Positions 44,401 to 51,609 of a stretch of DNA of 51,628 nucleotides are shown piece after piece (position 1 is the first letter of the stretch; every line of letters starts with the position of its first letter). The position numbers and the translations under genes are program-made. The stretch is from Cupriavidus neocaledonicus (GTDB lineage Bacteria > Pseudomonadota > Gammaproteobacteria > Burkholderiales > Burkholderiaceae). The notes below the pieces were generated by a model. It did no database searches. It had not been told where the DNA came from and saw only the letters and a list, made by a program, of their open reading frames with translations. The stretch covers positions 107 to 51,734 of the forward strand of contig NZ_AQUR01000088.1 of assembly GCF_000372525.1 (NCBI RefSeq), written 5' to 3'.

Positions 44401-44548
44401 CCAGGCGCGCCAGTTCTTCCGGCGTCAGTACCGACAGGATCTCGACCGACGCAAGGAAAGCCGCCAGCGCCGGGCCCGCCTCCTGCGGCTGCGGCGCGGC
44501 GGTGGCGGCGTCGGCCGGACCGGCCTCGCTAGCGGGCTTCGATGACAT
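41435..44548 (-). CDS. Peptidase-containing ABC exporter with two Crp-like domains
   Basis: 1037 residues. Order: disordered start; two cyclic-nucleotide-binding-like domains (about 35-150 and 165-285); C39 peptidase (about 322-450) with Gln329, Cys335 (EMDCGAAC), His408 (EGYHYVVVYG) and Asp424 (WVADPA), a complete catalytic set; six membrane helices (about 475-750); nucleotide-binding domain with Walker A GRSGSGKT (831-838), LSGGQ (935-939) and Walker B LLVFDE (955-960). It should cut double-glycine leaders and export the core across the inner membrane. Both Crp-like domains lack the phosphate-binding Arg (His and Leu instead). The layout resembles cyanobacterial HetC. It overlaps the isomerase gene upstream by 20 bp. 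Confidence 0.94.
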   Translation of the reverse strand: MSSKPASEAGPADAATAAPQPQEAGPALAAFLASVEILSVLTPEELARLADAAQVLSFGFGDTVCNAGDTAPGLFIVKSGSVRVFNEEHGKEISMGVRKTGEVFADLALLREYRHESSVRASGKTELLMIPRSVSEAVVAGNPAALAFITSYVAISSAGGFVARLFDLRGKLDKQELEDAVRSVGVKRVAAGREILKQDGREDRRLYVVRQGTVRIVRSEEGSEFPLATLGQGDIFGERACVLRQEQLASAIAETDVRLLVIPEKTVQLILERNPRLREVLEERIRVLDRELHRQKKLAERRKRPVLLDLASRPELGEKLIRRFALVEQAEEMDCGAACLAMICRHYGIPMTLGKLRELANVTTQGATLDSLARAGETLGFTTRGVQCTRDSLMGFELPFIVHWEGYHYVVVYGISSRWVWVADPAIGFRKMSAEEFERGWSGTCLLFTPGESMTQLSVQRSPWLRFIGYLAPYKKILAHLFLATFVIQMLGVVPPLIIQNILDGVVVHQNVGLLHLLIAGLIISSVFSQLMSTIRAYLANFMVRNMDFAMMSHFFRHTLSLPLSFFAKRKTGDIFARFQENQTIRAFLTESTVTTALNLLMVFIYFTIMFLYNVKLTLLLIAFVIPIAALTVVVTPRVKAYARDVFASSTDAKAYLMETLGGAETVKGMGIERPVRLRWERKYTKALESQYKAQQFHILVGLASQLLNAATTIAVLWVGATLVLERELTIGQLIAFNAFMGSVLAPLMGLVALWGQLNDAGVAMERLGDVLDLEPEQKPQDVLSRVMLPDLQGEIVMKDLYFRYGGDDTPYVLENISFAIRPGEMVAIVGRSGSGKTTLAKLLVGFYKPTEGSMTVDGYDVNVIDAAFYRAQVGYVMQSNLLFSGTIAENIACGDDSPDRRRIEEVARMADAHAFISKLPLGYEQVVGERGMGLSGGQIQRLCIARALYHDPRLLVFDEATSALDTQSESNILANMQEILRGRTAVIIAHRLSTIMQADKILVLYEGAIVEQGRHEELLERKGMYFQLVQKQLSAA

Positions 44549-45281
44549 GTTCCTGCGCCCTGGCCATCAGCCAGTCCTCACGCAGCAGGCGGCGCACTTC
44601 GACCGCGACCTCGCTGTCGAGCGTGGCCGGGTGCTTGGCGCGCACCAGGAAGACCTCGAAGAACGATCGGTCGGCGGCCGGGAACGGACCCAGCAGGTCG
44701 CCCGGCTCGGCGTTGAAGACCTTGGCCTCGATCTCGGTCTTGAGCGAGCCGCGCAGCACCTTGCCGATCTCGCCGCCGCGCTCGCGCGTGTCGGCAATCG
44801 AGTGCTCGCGCGCCATCTCGGCAAAGGCGTCGGGGTCGTCCTGCAGGTAGGAGATCAGCTCCCTGGCCTTGCCCTCGCTGTCGACCACGATATGGCTGAC
44901 CTCGATGCTGTCGAAGCGCGGCGAGTTCAGCGCAAAGTATTCCTGCACCGCCGCATCGCTGCACACCTGCGCCATCATCCGCTCCTGGTACAGGCTGTCG
45001 GTGATGAAGGCCTCGAACTCGTCCAGGCTGACGTTGAGCGCATCCAGGTAGTGGTTCATGTCGGCGGCGCGGTGCAGGCCCTGCACGCGGCGGAACTGGT
45101 CGGCGCGTTCCTGGATCTCTTCCGGCGTGACCACCAGCCCCTGCCGCCTGGCGGCGTGCACGGTCAGCTTGTCGCGCACGATCTGCTCGACCAGCCCTTC
45201 GAACTGCCCGGTCAGCTTGAGCAGGCGCACGAATTCCTCGACCCCGAGCACCTCGTCGTCGATACGCACGATGCCAGTCAT
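44529..45281 (-). CDS. Parvulin-type peptidyl-prolyl isomerase of the export cassette
   Basis: A 250-residue protein, no signal peptide, so probably cytoplasmic. An N-terminal SurA/trigger-factor-like helical part (LLKLTGQFEGLVEQIVRDKLTVHAARRQGLVVTPEEIQERADQFRR) is followed by a rotamase domain at about residues 125-220 (VSHIVVDSEGKARELI, FAEMAREHSIADTRERGGEIGKVLRGSL, VFNAEPGDLLGPF). Isomerases of this kind accompany C39 exporters in several bacterial peptide clusters and may keep the precursor unfolded or present it to the peptidase. Gene ends overlap the exporter by 20 bp; a 77-bp gap separates it from hlyD. Confidence 0.85.
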   Translation of the reverse strand: MTGIVRIDDEVLGVEEFVRLLKLTGQFEGLVEQIVRDKLTVHAARRQGLVVTPEEIQERADQFRRVQGLHRAADMNHYLDALNVSLDEFEAFITDSLYQERMMAQVCSDAAVQEYFALNSPRFDSIEVSHIVVDSEGKARELISYLQDDPDAFAEMAREHSIADTRERGGEIGKVLRGSLKTEIEAKVFNAEPGDLLGPFPAADRSFFEVFLVRAKHPATLDSEVAVEVRRLLREDWLMARAQEHVIEAR

Positions 45282-45358
45282 ATTCCCGACTCCTTTGGCG
45301 GCCCGGCGCGGCGGCGCGCCCGTCTGCCCAGATACTGTTGGTGTGTGCCGCCGCGGCG

Positions 45359-46741
45359 CTAGCCGGCCACCTCGCGGAACGGGTCGAGCCCGAGATCGAT
45401 CAGGCGCCGTTCGCGCACCACGATCTCCGCGGTGGCGGTCATGCCATAGCGCAGCGGATACTTGCTGTCGGCCACGGTGTAATAGTCGCGCGCCAGGCGC
45501 ACGCGGCCCTCGTAGACCGGCTGCTTGTCAGGCCCGCCCGGCTTGGTCGCGGGCGAGATGAATTCCAGCGTGCCGTCGATGATTCCGTAACGCTGGTACG
45601 GAAACGCATTGAACTTGAGCTTGACCGGCAGCCCCTCGCGCAGGAAGGCGCGGTCGCGCTCGGCGATCACGATCTTCACCACCGGTCGCGCATCCTTGGG
45701 CGCGATGCCGCCCAGCGGCGTATTGGCCTGCACCTTGTCGCCGCGCTGGGTCGAGGTGACGTCGGTGATCACGCCCGACACCGGCGCAAGGATCAGCAGG
45801 AAATTGTCCTTGTCGATGTTCTCGAAGCGGATGCGCGCGGCGGCGTCCGCCACCAGGCGGGCGGTCTGCACCTGCAGGCGCAGCTTGTCCTCGGTATTGG
45901 CGATCTCGCGCAGGGCCGCGTCATACTGCACGCGGAGGCCGGCGAGGTCCTGGCCGCTGCTTTCCAGCTCGGAGCTGGCCTGGGTCAGCTCGCGACCCAG
46001 GCGCGCCTCCAGTTCGGTCAGTCGAGACTGCGCCACGCGCAGGTTGTTGTCCGCGTCCTGCGCCGCGGCGCGCTTGGCGTCGACCTGCGATTGCGACACC
46101 CCACCGCCACCGGGCAGCGCCAGCAGGCGCGCATAGCGGTCCTGCTCCTGGCGCGCGAACTCGCGCGCGCGCCGCGCATTCTCCAGGTTGCTGCGCGCTT
46201 CCTGCAGCTGGGCGCGCTGCTGCTCGGCCAGCCGCGTGGTGCCTTCGGCGATGCGGGTCTCGTGCTGGCGCGTAGCCACGTCGATCTGCTGCTTGAGCGC
46301 TGCCGCGCGGCGCTCCATCAGCGCCTTCTTGTCGGGGAACTGCTTCCACTCGCGCTCGGAGTCTTCCAGCTTGAGCTGGGCCTCCAGCGCGTTGGCGGCG
46401 GCCTCGATCGCGCCACGCGCATTCAGGCGCGCCAGCACATCGTCCTTGGACACGGGCTGCCCTTCGGCCACGTACAGGTCGGCCAGCTCGCCGTCCACCG
46501 GCGCATAGAAGCGCCGCACCTCGGACTCCGGCGCCAGCGTACCCTGCGCGGTGACGATGACATCGGCGTGGCCGACGAACGACCAGACCAGCCCGCACAA
46601 CACCAGGGCGAAGGTGGTGACGATGGTCAGCAGGCCCAGGCGCGACGGCTCGGCGCTGAGCAGGCCGATGCCTTCGGCGCCGTGGTCTTCCAGCGCCTCG
46701 GCCAGGGGTTTCAGGCCGGCGTGGCGGGCATCGTCCTTCAT
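45359..46741 (-). CDS. HlyD family membrane-fusion (adaptor) protein
   Basis: A 460-residue periplasmic adaptor of a type I secretion machine. One membrane anchor at about residues 34-55 (LGLLTIVTTFALVLCGLVWSF), the first half of the lipoyl domain (VRRFYAPVDGELADLYVAEGQPVSKDDVLARL), a long alpha-hairpin (about 125-310, Arg/Gln/Glu/Ala heptads), the second lipoyl half (NFLLILAPVSGVITDV) and a beta-barrel ending (YEGRVRLARDYYTVADSKYPLRYGMTATAEIVVRERRLIDLGLDPF). It connects the C39 ABC exporter with the outer membrane factor. The ATG overlaps the FHA gene stop by 4 nt. Confidence 0.95.
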   Translation of the reverse strand: MKDDARHAGLKPLAEALEDHGAEGIGLLSAEPSRLGLLTIVTTFALVLCGLVWSFVGHADVIVTAQGTLAPESEVRRFYAPVDGELADLYVAEGQPVSKDDVLARLNARGAIEAAANALEAQLKLEDSEREWKQFPDKKALMERRAAALKQQIDVATRQHETRIAEGTTRLAEQQRAQLQEARSNLENARRAREFARQEQDRYARLLALPGGGGVSQSQVDAKRAAAQDADNNLRVAQSRLTELEARLGRELTQASSELESSGQDLAGLRVQYDAALREIANTEDKLRLQVQTARLVADAAARIRFENIDKDNFLLILAPVSGVITDVTSTQRGDKVQANTPLGGIAPKDARPVVKIVIAERDRAFLREGLPVKLKFNAFPYQRYGIIDGTLEFISPATKPGGPDKQPVYEGRVRLARDYYTVADSKYPLRYGMTATAEIVVRERRLIDLGLDPFREVAG

Positions 46742-49464
46742 GGCTTCCCCACTGGCGCCGGTGGCGCGGCCGGGGCCGGGGCCGGGGCCGCAGCCGCGAC
46801 GGACGCCGGCGCCTTGCCGGTGTCTTCACCGCCGATCAGCTCGAGCTTGGCCTTGAGCACGGCGGGGTCGAGCACCGTGCCCAGTTCGCGCAGCGCGTGC
46901 CGCTGCTGCTCGGCCTCGGCGCGGATCTCCTGCTCGACCTTGGCGAGCTGCGCCAGGTCGGCGCTTTCGCCGGCACGCAGTTGCGTGAAGATGCGCATGC
47001 CCTGGCGCGCGTCGTCCTGCGCCTGCGACAGCAGCCGTGCCTGCGCCCGGAACTTCGGCGAGATGCCGGGCTCGAGCCGCTGCTCGCCGCCGATCACGCC
47101 GTTGGCGCGATACTGCTTCCAGGCCGCGAGCGCGCTCGCCATCAGCTCGCGCGCGCGACGCAGGGCACTGTCGCGCACGCCGTTGACATCGGCCTCGACC
47201 GCCCTGGCGAAATAGCCGTCTTCCTCGGCCTCGAGCATGGCGTAGAAATCCAGCAGGCGATCCTCGTAGCCACGGCTGCCGCGCGCGGACTGCAGCGCGG
47301 CGTACTGCGCCGCGACCTTCTGCTTGTGCGCCAGGTCGCGCGCCAGGTCGTCGGCCCACGGCCCGCCGCGGATCTGACCGAGCGCGGCTAGCGCGGCGGT
47401 GCTGTCGCCCTGCCGCCACGCCCTGGCCGCACTGGCATACGCGCGCGCCACCTCCGGCGGCGGCAGGCGCGCGCCCAGGCTGGCCAGCTGCGCCTGGAAC
47501 GGCGGCGTGGCAAAGCGGCTGTCGGCCAGCCGCGCCACCAGCTGCCCCGGCCGGCGCGCGCGCAATGCCTGCAGCAGGCCGGTGTAGCGGTCCAGGTCCG
47601 CCTGCAACCGCTCCAGGCCGGCCAGGCGCGGATACTTGTCGCGGTACTCGGCAAGCACCGGCTGCAACGCCTCGGGGCGGTCGCGGCCCAGTTCGGCCGC
47701 GATGGTGGCATTGAGCCGGTCGATCGCGGCCAGATAGACCGAGGCGTCGTTCTGCAGCCGGCGCACATCGCTGAGCGCATCGGCATACAGGTCGCGGAAC
47801 GCCGGCACGTCGGCCGCGATGCGCCCGAGCGCGCGCTGGTGCGCGGCGGTGTCCTGGTTCCAGTACGCCAGCAGCTGGCGCATCGGCGTTTCGTCGGTGT
47901 AGAGCCGGATCGGCGCATCGGCGCCGCGCGGCGCGGTGAAGCGCTCGAGCCTGCCGATCCAGTCGAGTTCGGCCACCAGCGGCCGGGCCTCCGCGTTATG
48001 CGTGCCGAGCTGACGCAGGCGCGCCAGCACGGCATCGGCGCCGGCCATGTCGCCGCCCCTGAGCCTGGCGGCAAAATCGGGCACATAGGCACGCAACAGG
48101 GCCTCGGTGCCGATGGCCTGGACTTCGATATCGTCGGGATGTCGTGCCAGGTAGCTGTCGGCCGCCTGCGCCGCGCCCGCGTGGTCGCCCGCGGCAAAGC
48201 GCGACTGCACCGCGCGCTCCGGCGCGCCACGCCAGTAGAGCGCGGCGCCCGCCGCCAGCACTAGCAGCAGCAAGGCGCCGCCCCAGCGCGCCGTGCGCCG
48301 CGCACGCCCCGGCTGGTCCAGTCCGAACAGCCGGACCGCTTCCGCCAGCAGCAGCGCGGCACGGCCGCGCGCACGGTGGCCCCCCCGCGCGCCGTCGCCG
48401 GCAGCGGTGGCCGCCGCGGCCTGGGCCTCGGCCTCGGTGTTGACCTCGTCCTCCTGATGGGCGGCGTAGTCGACGCAGAAGATGTCGAGGAAGGAATCGG
48501 GCGCGCCGACAAAGGTGGTGCGGTCGCCGTCGTCGCGGGCGGGCGGCGTGGCGGCGGTGGCAGCCACGGCGGCAGGCGATGCGGGCGTGCCGGGCTGGTC
48601 AGGCGTGCCGGGCGTGTCTGTTGCGTCAGGTGTGTCTGGTGGCTGCAGCAGCGAACGCGTTGCCGTGGCATCGCCGGCCCCCTCGTACCGCACCTGCGCC
48701 TGGTAGACAAAGTGGTTGCCGCCGAACGCGATCAGGTCGCCATCGTCGAGCGGCACGCCGTGGTCGGCCAGGCGCTTGCCGTTGACGAAGGTGCCATTGG
48801 TGCTGCCGAGATCCTCGACGAAGGGGATGCCGCCCTTGAGGTACACATGCGCATGGCGCCGCGACAGGTAGTTGACCTGGTGCGGATAGCTGTCGCGAAA
48901 GCGCGCGAAGGCATCGTCGCCCTTGCTGATCAGGTACGGGAACTGCTCGATGTGCAGCGGCTGCAGCCCGACGTCATGGCGTTCCGGCACCAGCGTCAGC
49001 GCCACGCGCGGCGGCTCCGGCTGCGGCGCGCGCGGCGACAGCCGCACCCGGAACGACAGCGCCGGCCCGAACGCGACTTCATCGCCATCGCCGAGCCGCG
49101 CCGGCTGGCGCGCCACGGCCGTGCCGTTGACACGCGTGCCGTTCTTGCTGCCGAGGTCCGCCACGTAGACCGCGCCATGCTCGGCAAAGATGCGCGCATG
49201 GCGCCGCGACAGCGGCGCAGCCAGCGCTTCGGGGTAGGCAGCGAACGGCAGCTCGCTGCGGCCGACCGCGAACAGCGCTTCGTCGATGCGGATCTCGCCG
49301 AGCTCGGGGCGCGCCACCGGCGTCAGGAAGACATCGAATTCCTGCGCCACATGCGACGCCACGTCTTGCGGCACGTCCTTTGCCGCATGCTGCGCGAGTT
49401 CCCGTGCGGATCCCTGGGCCATTTTCACCGGCATTTCCATGATCAGTGCTTCGTCAGGAGCCAT
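46738..49464 (-). CDS. Transmembrane protein with two FHA domains
   Basis: 908 residues. FHA1 at about 45-140 (SRRHARI at 86, GSKNGTRVNG at 105), FHA2 at about 158-258 (SRRHAHV at 201, GSTNGTFVNG at 220); both keep the phosphothreonine-binding Arg, Ser/His and Asn residues. A Pro/Thr/Asp-rich linker follows, containing the repeat-like PDTPDATDTPGTPDQPGTP and then DRTTFVGAPDS (Thr316/317), a possible phosphosite. One membrane helix at about 394-411; the remaining 500 residues, Ala/Arg/Leu-rich helical repeats, should be periplasmic. It probably senses a Thr-phosphorylated partner inside and touches the HlyD/OMF complex outside. First gene of a tight operon; start 49464 has a weak ribosome site. 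No kinase gene is in the window. Confidence 0.88.
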   Translation of the reverse strand: MAPDEALIMEMPVKMAQGSARELAQHAAKDVPQDVASHVAQEFDVFLTPVARPELGEIRIDEALFAVGRSELPFAAYPEALAAPLSRRHARIFAEHGAVYVADLGSKNGTRVNGTAVARQPARLGDGDEVAFGPALSFRVRLSPRAPQPEPPRVALTLVPERHDVGLQPLHIEQFPYLISKGDDAFARFRDSYPHQVNYLSRRHAHVYLKGGIPFVEDLGSTNGTFVNGKRLADHGVPLDDGDLIAFGGNHFVYQAQVRYEGAGDATATRSLLQPPDTPDATDTPGTPDQPGTPASPAAVAATAATPPARDDGDRTTFVGAPDSFLDIFCVDYAAHQEDEVNTEAEAQAAAATAAGDGARGGHRARGRAALLLAEAVRLFGLDQPGRARRTARWGGALLLLVLAAGAALYWRGAPERAVQSRFAAGDHAGAAQAADSYLARHPDDIEVQAIGTEALLRAYVPDFAARLRGGDMAGADAVLARLRQLGTHNAEARPLVAELDWIGRLERFTAPRGADAPIRLYTDETPMRQLLAYWNQDTAAHQRALGRIAADVPAFRDLYADALSDVRRLQNDASVYLAAIDRLNATIAAELGRDRPEALQPVLAEYRDKYPRLAGLERLQADLDRYTGLLQALRARRPGQLVARLADSRFATPPFQAQLASLGARLPPPEVARAYASAARAWRQGDSTAALAALGQIRGGPWADDLARDLAHKQKVAAQYAALQSARGSRGYEDRLLDFYAMLEAEEDGYFARAVEADVNGVRDSALRRARELMASALAAWKQYRANGVIGGEQRLEPGISPKFRAQARLLSQAQDDARQGMRIFTQLRAGESADLAQLAKVEQEIRAEAEQQRHALRELGTVLDPAVLKAKLELIGGEDTGKAPASVAAAAPAPAPAAPPAPVGKP

Positions 49465-49530
49465 GTTTCCAGCGAGCCAACAGCGCGGCTGCCGCGGCGG
49501 CAGGCCAGGGGGGATGAAGCGACTAAGAAC

Positions 49531-49558
49531 ATAGTAGGCGACCGCCTAGGCTAGTCAA
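49531..49558 (-). promoter_or_regulatory. Sigma-70-like promoter with internal palindrome, for the FHA/export operon
   Basis: On the minus strand TTGACT (plus 49553-49558), 16-bp spacer, TACTAT (plus 49531-49536). Transcription would start near 49524, 60 nt before the FHA start. TAGGCG-AC-CGCCTA (49535-49548 on the plus strand), a perfect 6-bp dyad, fills most of the spacer and touches the -10, a good position for a repressor or a spacer-twisting activator. Confidence 0.65.
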
Positions 49559-49627
49559 TCGGCCACGGCAGGCGTGGTTGGGGTGGCAGCGGCATCGGGT
49601 CGAAGCCAGCGGCCGGCGCGCGCACGG

Positions 49628-49641
49628 GCGTTGCGCAACGC
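49628..49641. promoter_or_regulatory. 14-bp perfect palindrome upstream of the FHA operon promoter
   Basis: GCGTTGCGCAACGC, about 70-85 bp upstream of the -35 element, between the outer membrane factor stop and the FHA promoter. Possible activator site; no second copy was noticed in the cassette. Confidence 0.4.
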
Positions 49642-49692
49642 GTTGCTTGCGCCGGCATCACCCTGGCGCGGGGGCGGCATCGCCGGCACCAC

Positions 49693-51156
49693 TTACTGCG
49701 GCGGATTCAGCGCGGTGTTGCGCACATCCGCCTCGGGCCAGCCCCCGCCGAGCGCCTTGTAGAGCGTGATGGTGTCGCCCAGGATTTGTTGGTGGACCGC
49801 CAACAACTGCAGTTGCGCGGCCAGCAGCGAGCGCTCGGTTTCGAACACTTCGAGCTGCGAGACCACGCCTTCCTTGAGCTGCGCCTCGATCTGCGTGGAC
49901 ACCACGCGCAGCTGTTCTACCTGCTGCTGCAGTTCGATGCGCTGCTTCTTGTGGGCGTCGACGTTGACCAGCGCGGTCTCGACTTCCTCGAACGCGGTCA
50001 TCACGGTGCGGCCATATTCGTTTTCCGCCACGCCCACCTGCGCCTCGGTGGTCTTGACCCGCGCACGCACGTTCGGGTCCAGCATCGGCAGGTTGATGCT
50101 CGGCATGAAGCCGAAGGTGAAGGACTTGAGCAGGTCGCTCAAGGCGAAGCTGGCGGTGCCGCCGCGCGCGGTCAGGCTGATGCTGGGCAGCTGCGCCAGG
50201 CGCGCCTGGCCGACGATGTTGTAGGCGGCCAGCACGCGGTACTCCGCCGCCACCACGTCCGGGCGCCGCGCCAGCAGCTGCGACGGCAGCCCCGCCGGCA
50301 CCGCGGGCGGCTGCACGCGGTCCTGCAGGCGCCCGGCCGGCACCTTGAGATTGCCGGCAGGCACGCCTACCAGCGTCGCCAGCGCGTTCTCCGCCACATC
50401 GCGCGAACGGCGCAGCTCGAGCAGGTCCTTGTTCAGGCGATTGATTTCGGCCTGCTGCTGCATCACGCGGATCTTCGGCACCAGCCCGTTCTGGTACATG
50501 GCCTGGTAGGTGGACAGGATCTGCTGGTTCTTGGCCACGGTGCGCGCCTGCTGCTCGATCTGCTCGTCGAACTGCAGGATCTGGAAGTACGTGGTCGAGA
50601 CGTTGGCCACCAGCGTCAGGTAGCCGGCGCGCCAGTCGGCCTCGGTGGCACGGAACTCGGCGGTCTGCGCCTGCACGCCCTTCTCGACCTTGCCCCAGAT
50701 ATCGATGTCCCAGTTCAGCTGGGCGCCGGCGCTATAGGTCCAGGTGGATTTCTGCCCGGTGCTTTTTTCGAAGCTCGCGCCCGCGCCGACGTCGATCACC
50801 GGCAGCCCGCCGGCGCGGGCCTCGCCGATCTGCGCCCTGGCCACGCGGATGCGCGCCGCCAGCACCTTGATGTCGTAGTTGCCGGCCAGCGCGCGTTCGA
50901 TCAGCTGGTTCAGGTACGGATCCTTGAAGCCGAGCCACCAGTTGGGCTGCACCGCTTCGGCCGGCGCTACCGTGATCGATTCCTGGCGCGACCATTCCGC
51001 CTTGGCGGGCGTTTCGGGGCGCTGGTACACCGGCGGGCGGAAATCGGCGCATCCCGCCAGCAGCGCCAGGCCGGCCGCCAGCGCGGCAAGCCAGGCAGCA
51101 CGGCGCGGCGCGCGGATCACCGCAAGCGCGGACGGGGCAAGGGGCAATGCGGGCAC
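49693..51156 (-). CDS. Outer membrane factor lipoprotein, TolC/NodT type
   Basis: About 487 residues. Start GTG 51156, with AGGAAG upstream, gives a lipoprotein signal (AAWLAALAAGLALLAGC, lipobox LLAGC). Then the two-repeat outer membrane efflux domain: NWWLGFKDPYLNQLIERALAGNYDIKVLAARIRVARAQIGEARAGGLPVIDVGAGASF, SAGAQLNWDIDIWGKVEKGV, ARRPDVVAAEYRVLAAYNIVGQARLAQLPSISLTA and a C-terminal helical hairpin. It forms the trimeric channel that, with the HlyD adaptor and the C39 ABC exporter, would make a complete export path. It is 183 bp downstream of leader peptide 2, behind a terminator, and 228 bp before the FHA gene. Confidence 0.93.
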   Translation of the reverse strand: MPALPLAPSALAVIRAPRRAAWLAALAAGLALLAGCADFRPPVYQRPETPAKAEWSRQESITVAPAEAVQPNWWLGFKDPYLNQLIERALAGNYDIKVLAARIRVARAQIGEARAGGLPVIDVGAGASFEKSTGQKSTWTYSAGAQLNWDIDIWGKVEKGVQAQTAEFRATEADWRAGYLTLVANVSTTYFQILQFDEQIEQQARTVAKNQQILSTYQAMYQNGLVPKIRVMQQQAEINRLNKDLLELRRSRDVAENALATLVGVPAGNLKVPAGRLQDRVQPPAVPAGLPSQLLARRPDVVAAEYRVLAAYNIVGQARLAQLPSISLTARGGTASFALSDLLKSFTFGFMPSINLPMLDPNVRARVKTTEAQVGVAENEYGRTVMTAFEEVETALVNVDAHKKQRIELQQQVEQLRVVSTQIEAQLKEGVVSQLEVFETERSLLAAQLQLLAVHQQILGDTITLYKALGGGWPEADVRNTALNPPQ

Positions 51157-51288
51157 GATGTCTTCCTGCGTGCGACGGCGGTGGTCGGCAAGGCGGTACC
51201 GGTTCGCCGGTCCAGCGGGGCCACCGCGTCTGTCTGTATTGTGGTGCGCGCGGGCGCGCGCTCCAACCCCGATCAGCACGGGGCCGGC

Positions 51289-51318
51289 AAAAGCGCCGCG
51301 GGGACGCCCCCGCGGCGC
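51289..51318 (-). terminator. Intrinsic terminator after leader peptide 2
   Basis: On the minus strand GCGCCGCGGGG, loop, CCCCGCGGCGC (11-bp perfect stem), then TTTT. It lies 22 bp after the peptide gene and should let the peptide mRNA be made in excess over the channel gene. Confidence 0.9.
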
Positions 51319-51339
51319 GGCGCCATCTCAACCATCCTC

Positions 51340-51609
51340 TCAACGATAGATATTGTTGCTGGCGTTCTGGTTGGTATCCACGTGCGAGCGGACATGGTCG
51401 AGGAAGGCCGAGCCATTGCCGTTCAGGTTGGTCACGGACTGCATCTGCGCGATCTCCTGCCGCGCGTTGATGCTGCCGTCAAAGGCGAGCTTGATCGGCG
51501 CATACACCGCGGCGAAGGGCAGGTACGAGGTGCCGCCGCGCACGGCGTGCATGCGCTTGCGGTCGAGGGTTGCGGCGGCGGACAGGTCCTGGATGGTCAG
51601 CGTGGTCAT
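51340..51609 (-). CDS. Double-glycine-type leader peptide 2, putative exported cargo
   Basis: An 89-residue protein, ATG 51609 with GGAG 6 nt upstream. The leader (MTTLTIQDLSAAATLD... M20 ... AVRGG) aligns without gaps with the first 25 residues of the peptide at 38944 and ends in the classical Gly-Gly at residues 25-26. The predicted 63-residue core begins TSYLPFAAVYAPIKLAF and ends in a polar part rich in Asn, Gln, Ser (TNLNGNG, DTNQNASNNIYR). No Cys. It is followed by a strong terminator. Its own promoter is outside the window. Function unknown; the leader/C39 link is the evidence. Confidence 0.75.
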   Translation of the reverse strand: MTTLTIQDLSAAATLDRKRMHAVRGGTSYLPFAAVYAPIKLAFDGSINARQEIAQMQSVTNLNGNGSAFLDHVRSHVDTNQNASNNIYR

